Below are positions 1-8,117 of a stretch of DNA of 64,000 nt, piece by piece. Numbering within the stretch: the stretch's first letter is position 1; each line of letters begins with the position of its first letter. The stretch is from Clostridia bacterium (GTDB taxonomy: Bacteria; Bacillota; DSM-521; Neomoorellales; SLTJ01): NCBI GenBank assembly GCA_024653205.1, contig JANLFO010000001.1, forward strand, positions 124,001 through 188,000, read 5' to 3'. The translations under genes were made by a program, and so were the position numbers. The notes under the pieces are model-generated. The model saw nothing but the letters and a program-made list of their open reading frames with translations, was not told the DNA's origin and ran no database searches.

Positions 1-1
1 T

Positions 2-412
2 CGCGCCGCCCGTCCTAAGGTTCTCTCAGCTCCTGGTCGGGTACTTTGGTACGTAAGCCAGGAGGAAGGCTGTCTGGGTTCCAAGCACATTAGGGCCTGT
101 TCCATGCTTGACGAACTAGTAATCGGCAAACCCAAGGACCTGTTTCGGCAGTTTCGGCGTCTAGGCATATACGAGTGGAGAGATGTGTTGGCCTTAGCGA
201 GAAACGACCTTGATCGTGATATCATGGCCATTCAGTTTAGCAATACTGAAATATTTGGCAGTCCGATTCCATGGGGAACCCTACAGCAACTGTTATTAGA
301 GGAGAGGGGGTGCGGTTCTCAGGTTCAGTCACCCATTCGCATATCTAATAGCATCTTTATACGCCTTTACCAGCTCGGCCAAACCAAAACGGGGAGCGAT
401 GCTGTTGGATAG
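2..412 (+). CDS. Partial conserved protein of unknown function, 3' end of gene
   Basis: The frame is open from the window edge to the stop at 410-412, so the gene begins outside. The ATG at 104 has no Shine-Dalgarno sequence and lies in the middle of conserved-looking sequence, so it is unlikely to be the start. Visible segments include VLWYVSQEEG, KPKDLFRQFRRLGIYEW and FSNTEIFGSPIPW. The end overlaps the ASCH gene by 14 nt, suggesting translational coupling. I recognise the segments as conserved in style but cannot name the family; a GNAT-like or PUA-like partner of the ASCH protein is possible. No function is claimed. Confidence 0.55.
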   Translation, partial: RAARPKVLSAPGRVLWYVSQEEGCLGSKHIRACSMLDELVIGKPKDLFRQFRRLGIYEWRDVLALARNDLDRDIMAIQFSNTEIFGSPIPWGTLQQLLLEERGCGSQVQSPIRISNSIFIRLYQLGQTKTGSDAVG

Positions 413-935
413 GATACTGATGCTGTCAGTGCGTCCCGAGCACGCCGATAAAATCTTCAGCGGAGTTAAGACAGTCGAGTTACGCCGGCTCTGTCCCAAG
501 CTGGCGAAGGGAGACCTCGTCTTGGTCTACGTGTCTTCCCCAATCAAGAGTCTAGTGGGTGGCTTTAGGGTGGACAAGGTGCTGGCGGAACGGCCCCAGA
601 GCCTCTGGGCAAAGGTGCAATTCCAATCAGGCCTAACGCGCGAGGAATTCGATCTTTACTATCTAGGTGCCCGAATTGGGTACGGAATCGTGATCAGTGA
701 GGCTTGGCGATTACCAAAGCCTCTGAGCCTGTATCACTTGAAGGCGTTGTGGCCAGGCTTTCGTCCTCCCCAAAGTTACTGTTACTTGGTGCCTGGCAAG
801 GCTGGTGCTCAACCGGTTCTTGAGTGCGTGGCCAGGTCACTTGCTGCGGGCGGATGGGACGTCGACGAAGTAAAACTATGGGCAAGCCTCCTGCCAAGCG
901 CCCGGACCCAGGTGCTAAAGAGCGCTGGGGTGTAA
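399..935 (+). CDS. ASCH-domain protein
   Basis: A protein of 178 residues. Its first 65 residues fit the ASCH (PUA-like, RNA-binding-type) fold: LSVRPEHADKIFSGVKTVELRR near the N-terminus, with the usual P-x-x-A-x-x-I-F-x-G-x-K-x-x-E-x-R pattern, followed by VYVSSPIKSLVGGFRV. ASCH proteins are thought to bind RNA and often sit beside acetyltransferase genes. The start ATG is preceded by GGGGAG at suitable spacing and overlaps the end of the upstream gene by 14 nt. The C-terminal half has no motif I can name. The specific role is unknown. Confidence 0.65.
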   Translation: MLLDRILMLSVRPEHADKIFSGVKTVELRRLCPKLAKGDLVLVYVSSPIKSLVGGFRVDKVLAERPQSLWAKVQFQSGLTREEFDLYYLGARIGYGIVISEAWRLPKPLSLYHLKALWPGFRPPQSYCYLVPGKAGAQPVLECVARSLAAGGWDVDEVKLWASLLPSARTQVLKSAGV

Positions 936-1101
936 CCGCTCTCACAGGCTCGGACCTCTGTCTGACCGATATCCGCCTCATCCAGCGGCAGGCGCGGGCA
1001 GGGGACAATCCCGCCCTTCAGCGGCTGGGCGGACCCGGCAGGGTGTGCCTTGCGGCCCGCGTAACGGTCAAGGAGGCTCAAACTGATGCGCGTTCGGGCG
1101 G

Positions 1102-1330
1102 GTCTTCTCGGTGCGCGAGGTAATAGAAGCGGCCGAGGGTCACCGGCCGCAGCCTGATCGTGAAGGAGGGGCCGCGGCGGCCGGGGGACCCGGCGGTGCT
1201 GGTGGCCTCCTCCCGCCGCATCCGGCAGGAGCTGGGCTGGAGCCCGCGCTACGCCGACCTGGAGGCCATCGTCCGCACCGCCTGGGAGTGGCACCGCCGG
1301 CACCCGCAGGGTTACGCGGAGGCGGGTTAG
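1102..1330 (+). pseudogene. galE: galE (UDP-glucose 4-epimerase) C-terminal fragment with frameshift
   Basis: Two consecutive frames give the C-terminal end of UDP-glucose 4-epimerase: [12 protein letters not shown], then after a frame change near 1137-1139, [17 protein letters not shown] followed by LGWSPRY and AWEWHRRHP, ending at the TAG at 1328-1330. Only about 75 of the usual ~330 residues remain and nothing upstream continues the epimerase. A second piece of galE lies at about 3295-3411. The stretch 936-1486 therefore holds only this fragment; I see nothing else supportable there. Confidence 0.8.
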
Positions 1331-1486
1331 AGCGCGACAAGCGCGAACTAAGGCGGTCGCCGGGTGGTTACGGGGCACGCGCTGCTCGTAGCAAGGCAAG
1401 TGGGGGTGAGCGTGCCTGGCCACGGACGTTTGAGCCTCGCACAGAGCAGAGCCTTCAATGAGAAGACCAAGCCGAGGTGGTTATCG

Positions 1487-2026
1487 GTGGAATCGCGAGT
1501 GCCTGATCCGCACGCCTACTTTAGCGAATTGGCACAGTTGTTGGCCAAACATTGCCAGGATCCCGTCCGATTGCCCGAACTGATAGAGTTTAACTTTGAT
1601 AGACAGCGGCGATTGGTGGGGTGGTCCATAAGAGGCAAGCGCTTGCGACTGCGCCGCGCGGCGGTGTACGCCCACAGGGAACTCGCCCGCGAGAAATTCC
1701 GCGACCGCTACGTCATTTTTGATTACTCCTATCACCTGCAGCCCCACCAGGGCACCGGATTGGATCAGTTTCGCGTGGACTTAGAGGAAGGTAGAGCACA
1801 TGCCAACCCCTCCCCGGCAACGGAACGCCAGTTCAGACGGCATGCCGTTGAGGTTTCGGAGACCGTTCTGGACCTAGCGGACCTAAATTTGGCCATTTTT
1901 CTTACCATTTGCTTACAGTACTTAAAGGCTGAGACCTATCCTTTGACTCCCGGGGTCGCGCATACATATAATAGGACAATAGCGCGTCTAAAAAGGAGGC
2001 TGGGCCTTGAGCCAGTTCACTACTAG
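1487..2026 (+). CDS. Hypothetical protein
   Basis: The frame is open from 1364, but the GTG at 1487 has a GAGGTGG six bases upstream and is the best start, giving 179 residues. Upstream in-frame residues look like noise. The protein has a basic middle (GKRLRLRRAAVYAHREL), an aromatic stretch (YVIFDYSYHLQ) and a C-terminal helical part (RTIARLKRRLGLEP). The layout loosely recalls DUF6516-type proteins, but I cannot assign it. It overlaps the next gene by 20 nt, so the two are probably co-translated. Confidence 0.55.
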   Translation: MESRVPDPHAYFSELAQLLAKHCQDPVRLPELIEFNFDRQRRLVGWSIRGKRLRLRRAAVYAHRELAREKFRDRYVIFDYSYHLQPHQGTGLDQFRVDLEEGRAHANPSPATERQFRRHAVEVSETVLDLADLNLAIFLTICLQYLKAETYPLTPGVAHTYNRTIARLKRRLGLEPVHY

Positions 2027-2723
2027 GCAAGTTTGCTATTTCTGGCGACAGGGTAGACACAACCTGCCCACAACCATCGACTTAGTGGCCCGTAGGGCAC
2101 TCGAGGGCGGAATTAAAAGGGTGGTCGTCTTTACCGCCGACGGGGAGGGCCCCGTTCGCTTGGCCGATTCCCTTTCCGGATCGGGGGTTAGCATTATTGC
2201 GGTCACTTTTTCTCATGGCCAGGTAGTCAGGGTGGGCGAGGGGGACGCCGCCAGCGAGGCAAGGCCTCCTGCTGTGTCCGAGGAGGTAAAGGCGCTGCTG
2301 GCGAGCCGAAACATACCCTTAGTTTCCGCCCACGTCCCTTTCCACGAGATTATTCTGCCTGGGACTAGGGACTCCAAGCTGCTCGCCATTCGGCACGTGC
2401 TTAGTATGTTCGGTATCGGAATGCGGATTTGCGTGCAGGCAGTACTGATGGCCACCGACGCCGGTCATGTGGACCCGCTAGAGGAAGTGATCTCCATGAG
2501 TGCCGATACGGCGATCGTGGCCACCGGTTGCCCTACCTACTTATTGTTCCACCCCGAAAAAGGCCTTCAGGTTAAGGAAGTGATATGTAAGCCTCTTCAG
2601 CGAGACGCAGTCGGCACCCGGGAGCCTAATCCGAAAACCGAAGAGAATGGCCGACAGGAGGCGACGCCGGATCAGGGCGAGCCCTGTACCTCGAACGATC
2701 TCCTTGACGGCGCCCCGAATTAG
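2007..2723 (+). CDS. Pyruvate kinase alpha/beta-like domain protein
   Basis: A protein of 238 residues starting at TTG, with AAAGGAGG eight bases upstream deciding the start. Residues ~20-195 resemble the stand-alone domain related to the pyruvate kinase C-terminal domain: IDLVARRALEGGIKRVVVF at the start, then FSHG, and a C-terminal core GIGMRICVQAVLMATDAG with ADTAIVATGC. Stand-alone copies are common in anaerobes and archaea; their role is unknown and they lack the catalytic barrel of pyruvate kinase. The last ~40 residues are polar and probably disordered. The final codons lie in the first copy of a 33-bp direct repeat, so the tail may be a recombination product. Confidence 0.65.
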   Translation: MSQFTTRQVCYFWRQGRHNLPTTIDLVARRALEGGIKRVVVFTADGEGPVRLADSLSGSGVSIIAVTFSHGQVVRVGEGDAASEARPPAVSEEVKALLASRNIPLVSAHVPFHEIILPGTRDSKLLAIRHVLSMFGIGMRICVQAVLMATDAGHVDPLEEVISMSADTAIVATGCPTYLLFHPEKGLQVKEVICKPLQRDAVGTREPNPKTEENGRQEATPDQGEPCTSNDLLDGAPN

Positions 2724-2734
2724 TGTTACGGTAC
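2702..2734. repeat. 33-bp direct repeat, copy 1
   Basis: CCTTGACGGCGCCCCGAATT and the following 13 bases (to GTTACGGTAC) recur exactly at 4139-4171. Copy 1 includes the stop codon of the pyruvate-kinase-like gene. The pair brackets a 1.4-kb segment made largely of gene fragments, suggesting duplication or insertion with flanking homology. Confidence 0.9.
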
Positions 2735-2782
2735 TAACACAAGCTGAGGATGTAACTTGAAGCGTGGATTGGGGATGATCGC

Positions 2783-3427
2783 GTGTACCTGGACGACTTC
2801 CTGGCCGACCCGCAACTGGTTGAGGCAGGGTTTTTGGAGGCGGTAGTTTGGGAGCCGGATTACTCTCGAGGCCGGCTTCTGGAGCTACAGGCGCGCTATG
2901 GGCTAGACACGATGGAAGTTTACGACGAGTACAGGCGCGCCGAGCAGTTTCTGGGGGGCCAGAGGGGGGGGATTCTGGCCTTTATCGATGAGGCGGACCT
3001 GGCGGAGTGGGTCCACTACTACGAGATTTTCAGGGCCAGCGGTGGGGACCCTTGGGAACTGCATGGCGACCCTGAGCCCAGATGGCCGGAGGGAGAAGGA
3101 AGCTTACCGTGCGGCGGCGCTACCGCCGCCTTTCTATTAGGGAGCGAACTTCCTGCAGCCTCTCTAACTCCTGCGCCCCCCGGCCACGGTGATGGCGGTG
3201 GACAGGGCGTTGGCCCGCCACTCTTGTCTGGGCTGGCCGGGATCAGCTCCTCCCGGACCCGGCAAACGGAAAAAGGCCTGAGGCGACTAGCACGGGAAGT
3301 CGGGGCTGTGCTTCACTTTGCCGCCCTCAGCCTTGTGGGCGAGTCCGTTTCTAACCCGGCACTGTACTACGAGAACAACGTTCAAAAGGGGCTTGCGTTC
3401 CTGCACATTATCCCTTCCAGGAATTAA
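2783..3427 (+). CDS. Chimeric ORF: small hypothetical N-terminus joined to a galE fragment
   Basis: Starts GTG. Residues 1-~95 (YLDDFLADPQLVEAGF, ARYGLDTMEVYDEYRRAEQF) look like a genuine small helical protein of a kind often found in toxin-antitoxin neighbourhoods. The middle (~100-170) is low-complexity Gly/Pro/Ser-rich and looks like out-of-frame sequence. The last ~45 residues belong to UDP-glucose 4-epimerase. As a whole it is unlikely to be one functional protein; the N-terminal part may be a real gene whose stop has been lost by rearrangement. Confidence 0.4.
   Translation: MYLDDFLADPQLVEAGFLEAVVWEPDYSRGRLLELQARYGLDTMEVYDEYRRAEQFLGGQRGGILAFIDEADLAEWVHYYEIFRASGGDPWELHGDPEPRWPEGEGSLPCGGATAAFLLGSELPAASLTPAPPGHGDGGGQGVGPPLLSGLAGISSSRTRQTEKGLRRLAREVGAVLHFAALSLVGESVSNPALYYENNVQKGLAFLHIIPSRN
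3295..3411 (+). pseudogene. galE: galE N-terminal-half fragment
   Basis: In the frame of the preceding ORF, VGAVLHFAALSLVGESV and PALYYENNVQKGLAFL match epimerase residues roughly 65-105 (the conserved HFAA-x-x-x-V-G-E-S and Y-Y-x-N-N-x-x-G-x segments). The preceding Rossmann GxxGxxG start and everything after are missing. It is separated from the C-terminal galE fragment at 1102-1330 and lies downstream of it, so the two pieces are in inverted order relative to an intact gene. Confidence 0.75.
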
Positions 3428-3450
3428 CTATAAGAAGTTGGTGAGGAGCT

Positions 3451-4104
3451 GTGGAAACCGTTTTGGTGACCGGTGGGGCCGGCTTTAGTACTTCGCCGCC
3501 GAGTCGCACGTGGACTGCAGCATTATGGACCCGGGGCCCTTCATAGAAACCAACCGCCTACTTCAAGACCCACGGCCTGCCGGTGGTCATCACCCGAGGC
3601 TCCAACAACTACGGCCCTTACCAGTTTCCGGAGAAGCTCATCCCGCTCATGATCACCAACGCCCTGGAGGATAAGCCCCTTCCGGTCTACGGGGACGGCC
3701 GCAACCGGCGCGACTGGCTCTACGTAGAGGACAACTGCCGGGGCCTGGCCCTGGCGGTGGAGAAGGGCGTGCCCGGAGAGGTGTACAATCTAGGGGCGGG
3801 AGAGGAGCGGGAGAACCTAGAGGTGGTGCGGGCGATCCTGCGCCTGTTGGGCAAGCCGGAGGGCCTGATCCGCTTCGTGGCCGACCGGCCGGGGCACGAC
3901 CGCCGCTACGCCCTCAACACCGCCAAGGCCGGTCGGGAGCTGGGCTGGCGGCCGGAGGTGCCTTTCGAGGAGGGCCTTGCCCGCACCGTGGAGTGGTACC
4001 TGGCCAACCGCCCCTGGTGGGAGCGGGTCAAAAGCGGCGAGTACCGCCGCTACGCCGAGGAGTGGTACACCCGCCTCGGCCTGGACAAGGTTGGGCAGGG
4101 CTGA
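3451..4104 (+). pseudogene. rfbB: rfbB (dTDP-glucose 4,6-dehydratase) with internal deletions
   Basis: A GTG start with a GAGG element upstream begins ETVLVTGGAGF, the Rossmann start of RfbB. The gene then jumps to [21 protein letters not shown], jumps again to [20 protein letters not shown], and is intact from there through [16 protein letters not shown] and RPGHDRRYA to the end. The 3' ~510 nt read cleanly, but the active-site Y-x-x-x-K region and most of the cofactor-binding half are deleted. An intact enzyme has ~330-350 residues; fewer than 220 are left. The enzyme made dTDP-4-keto-6-deoxyglucose for rhamnose-type surface sugars. Confidence 0.85.
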
Positions 4105-4138
4105 AACCAGAGCGGCCAACAAGAAGACCCAGTGATCA

Positions 4139-4171
4139 CCTTGACGGCGCCCCGAATTAGTGTTACGGTAC
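4139..4171. repeat. 33-bp direct repeat, copy 2
   Basis: Exact second copy of the repeat at 2702-2734. Both are preceded by GATC plus one differing base. It lies just after the rfbB remnant and before the convergent HepT gene. Confidence 0.9.
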
Positions 4172-4219
4172 AGCGACCTCGACCCGGTGAGTCAAACCTT
4201 TGAGCTGAGGTGCGGCAGG

Positions 4220-4663
4220 TCATTCTGCTTTTGGGCTTTGGCCGTGGCTTTCTAGGTATTCTAGGATATAGCTGGCGAAGCGGGCGAAGTCTTCTAGACG
4301 GCTGGTGATTATTCGGTACATTTCCTGGCCGGTGACTTCGGCGTAGCCGTGGACCAGGCGGTTGCGGTAGCCGGCCATGCCCACGATTTCCCGGGCGAAA
4401 GCCGGGGGCAGTATCTGGTTCTGCCCCAAGATTTCAATTATGGAGCGGTAGTCACGAGGCCGACCCAAACCCTTCTTTACCACAATGTGCCGCCCTATGT
4501 CCAACACGCATTCTAGGGCCCGACGCAAGTGGTGCTCGGCTATGGCATAGTTGTCCGGGTTGGCGACAAACGCTTCCTCCGACAGTTCCCTGAACCTGTT
4601 AAGGCGGTTCACGGAGTTCCGCAGCATGTCCAGGCGTTCTAAGATGAGTTGGCGGTTAAGCAA
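4220..4663 (-). CDS. hepT: HepT-like HEPN RNase toxin
   Basis: A 147-residue all-helical protein with the HEPN signature RNRLVHGY (R-x4-H-x-Y) at about residues 101-108 and the preceding YAIAEHHLRRALECVLDIG. HepT proteins are RNA-cleaving or translation-blocking toxins neutralised by an MntA nucleotidyltransferase, which AMPylates a tyrosine next to the catalytic histidine; the tyrosine is present here. The gene overlaps the upstream mntA-like gene by 8 nt, the standard arrangement. A decayed copy of this gene lies at 17932-18106. Confidence 0.85.
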   Translation of the reverse strand: MLNRQLILERLDMLRNSVNRLNRFRELSEEAFVANPDNYAIAEHHLRRALECVLDIGRHIVVKKGLGRPRDYRSIIEILGQNQILPPAFAREIVGMAGYRNRLVHGYAEVTGQEMYRIITSRLEDFARFASYILEYLESHGQSPKAE

Positions 4664-5045
4664 AGAAGTGGCCCTCCCGGATGGCTTCGACCAGCTCCTG
4701 CTCGCAGCGGGCGAGAACCGGGGCGAAATCGAGGTAGTCGCGGATTACCTCGTCCTCGAAGTCGGTCCGCGCCACGTGGTCGCGGCAGTAAACCACGGTT
4801 CCGGTGCTAACCACTTCGAAGCGAAAGGTAATGCCTTCCCTCTGGAGGAAAACCAGGTCTACCGCCCGGGGCGCGAGCGCTCGGGTCAACTCCGCTTCCA
4901 TCTCTGCCAAGAGGTCCAGGCCGTGTTTGGCCGGTTCGTAGCCGGAAAAGACCACGGCTAGGTCCACGTCGCTTTCCCGCGCCGCCTGGCCGCGGGCGTA
5001 AGAGCCGAAAAGGTAGCAGGTATGCGACCCGAACTTTTCCAGCAC
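4656..5045 (-). CDS. mntA: MntA-like minimal nucleotidyltransferase antitoxin
   Basis: Contains the minimal nucleotidyltransferase motif LFGSYARGQAARESDVDLAV (G-S-x10-D-x-D) near residue 12 and a third acidic position in AVDLVFL. It would transfer AMP to the HepT toxin encoded just downstream. The GTG at 5045 is the first standard start, but the same frame stays open further upstream (…RIGKKIAPVLEKFG) and a CTG at 5087 has GGGAGGCG at good spacing; since the family normally carries a helix before the G-S motif, the CTG at 5087 may be the true start. Coordinates given are the conservative version. Confidence 0.8.
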   Translation of the reverse strand: MLEKFGSHTCYLFGSYARGQAARESDVDLAVVFSGYEPAKHGLDLLAEMEAELTRALAPRAVDLVFLQREGITFRFEVVSTGTVVYCRDHVARTDFEDEVIRDYLDFAPVLARCEQELVEAIREGHFFA

Positions 5046-5175
5046 GGGTGCGATTTTTTTGCCGATTCTTGTGGGGTCCGGTTTCAGAGGTGATTCGCCT
5101 CCCAGCTCGGTTACACCTTGATCATAGCCGGACGGCGCTGCCGGGTCAAGGATCTAGTCGAACTGCGCCAATTCG

Positions 5176-5442
5176 GTGCTGGACCCGTTTCCCCTGGAGG
5201 AAACTCTGGGCTACCTTCTGTCGCCCTGGGAGGACGCCCTGGAAGGCAGTTACTGGGTAGCGGAGTGTGCGAGTCTTCCGGGCTGCATAAGCCAAGGGAG
5301 GACGAAAGAGGAGGCAATTGCCAACATAAGAGAGGCAATTGCCGGCTATATCGCCGCCCTCGAGGAGGACGGTCTCCCTGTCCCGGAAGAGAGATTTTAC
5401 GCGGAGCAGTGGTACTTGCGCCTGGACCTCACCGCGTACTAG
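5176..5442 (+). CDS. hicB: HicB-family antitoxin, orphan
   Basis: An 88-residue protein whose core YWVAECASLPGCISQG followed by TKEEAIANIREAI is the HicB partial RNase-H fold. HicB proteins neutralise the HicA mRNA-cleaving toxin, but no HicA-type gene (short, with G-x-S-H) is next to it on either side. The GTG at 5176 lacks a clear ribosome site and the first ~25 residues are unusual for the family, so the start is uncertain. It has an extra C-terminal stretch (ERFYAEQWYLRLDL). Confidence 0.75.
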   Translation: MLDPFPLEETLGYLLSPWEDALEGSYWVAECASLPGCISQGRTKEEAIANIREAIAGYIAALEEDGLPVPEERFYAEQWYLRLDLTAY

Positions 5443-5591
5443 TAGGCGGCCGATGTGGTATACTTGATTTGCCGGTAGGAGGTTGTGCGTAGAGCGTTCT
5501 ACAGCGAGGGTCCTTTCCGCGGCAGGATACAGGGCCTTAGACGTGCGCGATGTCGGCTTACGGGGTACGAAGGACCGTGAGGTTTTTACTA

Positions 5592-5846
5592 ATGGAAGCA
5601 AATGTGGTGCGGCTGAGTAGCAAGGGGCAGCTAACCCTCCCGGCGGAAATCAGGCGGAAGCTGGGTCTTGAAAAAGGAGCCAGGCTGCTGGTTCTTTTAG
5701 AACACAACGAGATAAGAATCAGGAAACTGAACGAGGGTCGGCCGCCGGCGTTCACTTTTGAAAGCCCCTTCTTCGACCTCATAGGCTCTTTCTCGGGCCC
5801 GGAAGATCTGGCCGAGAACCACGATCGCTATCTGGCGGAGGATTAA
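5592..5846 (+). CDS. AbrB/MazE-type SpoVT-fold antitoxin
   Basis: From the ATG at 5592 (GTGAGG nine bases upstream) this gives 84 residues. VVRLSSKGQLTLPAEIRRKL is the swapped-hairpin AbrB DNA-binding core and LLVLLEHNEIRIRKL completes it. The C-terminal 35 residues (FESPFFDLIGSFSG…AENHDRYLAED) resemble the toxin-binding tail of VapB-type antitoxins. Immediately downstream is the start of a PIN-domain toxin that is cut short, so this is an antitoxin without its partner. The upstream in-frame ATG at 5550 has poor context. Confidence 0.8.
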   Translation: MEANVVRLSSKGQLTLPAEIRRKLGLEKGARLLVLLEHNEIRIRKLNEGRPPAFTFESPFFDLIGSFSGPEDLAENHDRYLAED

Positions 5847-5848
5847 TC

Positions 5849-5929
5849 TTGCGCAGGATTTTTGTGGATACCTCCGGTATTGTGGCCGCCATGAACGCCC
5901 CACGCCCTTCTGCTGGCGCGAGCGGGTAG
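5849..5929 (+). pseudogene. Truncated PIN-domain (VapC-type) toxin
   Basis: A TTG start two bases after the antitoxin stop gives RRIFVDTSGIVAAMNA, the classic first strand and first acidic residue of a PIN nuclease (F-V-D-T-S), then PRPSAGASG and a TAG at 5927-5929. Only 26 of ~130 residues remain; murJ begins 12 bases later. The deletion has removed the other catalytic acids. Confidence 0.8.
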
Positions 5930-5940
5930 GAGGAACGCGC

Positions 5941-7575
5941 TTGCCTGAAGCAGAGGTAATCCCTTCAAAGCGCAATGCCGGCGCTGCCGTGGCCCGGGCC
6001 GCGGCCGGGGTGATGGCCGCCACGTTGGTGAGCAAGTTCCTGGGCTTCGGCCGGGAGGCGGCCCTGGCGGCGGTGTTTGGGGCCAGCGCCCTCACCGACG
6101 CCTACCTGGTGGCGGCGGTGATTCCCACGATGCTTTTCGGCATCGTGAACGCCGCCATCACCACCGTGGGCATCCCGGTGTTGAGCGAGTACCTGCACCG
6201 GGAGGAAAAGCGGCCGCAGTTGCCCTCCCTGGTGTGGAGCAGCTTCCACGCCGTGCTGCTGGTACTGGCTCTGATCTGCCTGGCAGCTCTGCCCCTGGCG
6301 CCGTGGCTGGTGCGGTTATTGGCCCCAGGGTTCGGGCCGGAGCAGGCCGGGCTCACCGCGGCCATGGTGCGCATCATGCTGCCGGCCGCCGTCTTCATGG
6401 GCCTGGCCGGCTGGGCCCAGGGGGTGCTCAACGCCCACCGGCACTTTTTGGTGCCCGCGGCCGTGGGCATACCCTACAACCTCGTGCTGATTTCCGCCAT
6501 CTTCCTCTCCGGCGCCTTCTGGGGCATTACCGGCCTGGCCTGGGCCACGGTGCTGGCCGTGGCCTCGCAGTTTGTCATCCAGCTTCCGGCGCTGCGGCGC
6601 CGGGGCCTGCGCTATGCGCCGGTGCTTGACCCGGCCCATCCGGGGCTGAAGAAGATGGCGGTGCTGGTGCTGCCGGTGCTGGTGGGCGTGGGTGCGGGGC
6701 AGCTCAACCTGGTGGTGGACCGCATGCTGGCCTCCGGCCTGCCGGAGGGCAGCATCTCCGCGCTGAACTACGCCCTCAAAGTAATCCAGATCCCGCAGGG
6801 GCTTTTGGCCGCCTCCCTAATCACCGTGCTTTACCCTTCGTTCGCCCAAAAGGCGGTGGCGCATGACCTGCCCGGATTGCGGATGGCCCTCGCCCGCGGG
6901 CTGGCGGCGCTGGCCGCGGCCGTGGTGCCGGTAGCGGTGGGGGCCATAGTGCTGCGGCGCGAGGTGGTGGCCCTGCTCTTCCAGCGGGGCGCCTTCGACG
7001 CCGCCGACGCCGAAATGACCGGGGTGGCCCTGCTTTTCTATGCCCTGGGCCTTTTGTTTCTCGCCTGGCGGGACTGCCTGGCCCGGGCCTTCTACGCCCT
7101 GCAGGACACCACCACCCCCATGACCACGGGACTGGCGGCGGTGGGGATCAACGTGGGCCTTAACCTTCTGCTGGTGCGACCCCTGGCGCACGGGGGCCTG
7201 GCCCTGGCCACCTCGGCGGCGGCGCTGGCCAACTGCGTACTGATGCTGGTGCGGCTGCGCCGGCGCCTGGGCGGCGTGGGCGGCCGCTACTTCTTGGCCG
7301 ACACGGCCAGGGTGGCGGCGGCCTCGCTGGTGATGGGCCTGGCGGTGTGGGCGCTCAACCGCGCGGCGGAGCCCCTTTTCCCGCCGGTGGCGGCGGGAAG
7401 CGGGAGCCTGGCGGCCTTTGCGCTCCTTGGCCTGCGGGTGGGGCTTTTGGCCCTGGCGGGCGCGCTGGTGTACCTGGCGGGTTGCCGGGCCCTGCTGGTG
7501 CGCGAGGTGGGAAATCTGGTGGTCCTGGTGTGCGCCCGCCTGCTGCGGCCGCCCGGCGGCAGCGCCCCGGCGTAA
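5941..7575 (+). CDS. murJ: MurJ/MviN-family lipid II flippase
   Basis: A 544-residue integral membrane protein with about 14 hydrophobic segments and the family N-terminus LVSKFLGFGREAALAAVFG; FQRGAFDAADAEMTG (the R-G-x-F segment of this family) lies near residues 342-356. MurJ moves lipid II across the membrane for peptidoglycan synthesis; members placed in exopolysaccharide regions may flip other lipid-linked oligosaccharides. The TTG at 5941 is chosen because TAGGAGG precedes it. The gene is longer at the C-terminus than the core family, with two extra membrane segments. It sits next to envelope genes but is separated from them by toxin-antitoxin relics. Confidence 0.9.
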   Translation: MPEAEVIPSKRNAGAAVARAAAGVMAATLVSKFLGFGREAALAAVFGASALTDAYLVAAVIPTMLFGIVNAAITTVGIPVLSEYLHREEKRPQLPSLVWSSFHAVLLVLALICLAALPLAPWLVRLLAPGFGPEQAGLTAAMVRIMLPAAVFMGLAGWAQGVLNAHRHFLVPAAVGIPYNLVLISAIFLSGAFWGITGLAWATVLAVASQFVIQLPALRRRGLRYAPVLDPAHPGLKKMAVLVLPVLVGVGAGQLNLVVDRMLASGLPEGSISALNYALKVIQIPQGLLAASLITVLYPSFAQKAVAHDLPGLRMALARGLAALAAAVVPVAVGAIVLRREVVALLFQRGAFDAADAEMTGVALLFYALGLLFLAWRDCLARAFYALQDTTTPMTTGLAAVGINVGLNLLLVRPLAHGGLALATSAAALANCVLMLVRLRRRLGGVGGRYFLADTARVAAASLVMGLAVWALNRAAEPLFPPVAAGSGSLAAFALLGLRVGLLALAGALVYLAGCRALLVREVGNLVVLVCARLLRPPGGSAPA

Positions 7576-7799
7576 AGGGGGCTCTGCGGTGGACAACCAC
7601 CGTGACCCGGCCGGCTTCGTTCGGTTCCGGGTGCGCAAAGGGGCGCACGTGGTGGTATACGGCCTTGGTTCCCGGCGGTGTTCGGCGCCATCGCCCCTAT
7701 TTTGTGGTAGAATAGTCCTGATAGGGCGTGCGGTGGTGAGAGCGTATTGTTATTTTTGCCTCCGCAAATCATCCCGAGCCAATTCAGGAGGGTACGGAT

Positions 7800-8117
7800 G
7801 TGACCTTGCCGGAAGCAGAGTACAGATATATAGCCCTAGACCACAAGGGCAATGCGATTATCGTTGGGACGACCCTAAAAGTTGTAGAACTTATCTCAGA
7901 GAAGCTGGCCTATGGCTGGAGCCCGGAAGAGATCCGTTTTCAGCATCCATATTTGAGCCTGGGTCAAATTTACTCAGCGCTGGCGTACTATGCTGATCAC
8001 CAAGAGGAAATGGAGAAAGAGATTGGCAAACGTTTGAAGAAGCTGGCCAGGTTCAGAAAGGATTTGGCCGCGCCTAGCCTGACCGCCAGGTTGAGGCGGA
8101 CAAAGGAGTCCCTTTAG
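7800..8117 (+). CDS. DUF433-type antitoxin
   Basis: A 105-residue protein starting GTG with CAGGAGGG upstream. GNAIIVGTTLKVVELISEKL and GWSPEEIRFQHPYLSLGQIY match the DUF433 pattern, a helix-turn-helix-like domain that is usually the antitoxin of PIN-like (DUF5615) toxins. The stop overlaps by one base the start of just such a toxin gene, which is truncated. The region 7576-7799 upstream holds no gene I can support. Confidence 0.75.
   Translation: MTLPEAEYRYIALDHKGNAIIVGTTLKVVELISEKLAYGWSPEEIRFQHPYLSLGQIYSALAYYADHQEEMEKEIGKRLKKLARFRKDLAAPSLTARLRRTKESL

Noticed and set aside
824-1123. Small open frame overlapping the end of the ASCH gene
   Set aside because: It overlaps a better-supported gene and runs into the galE fragment in another frame; no ribosome site or known motif.
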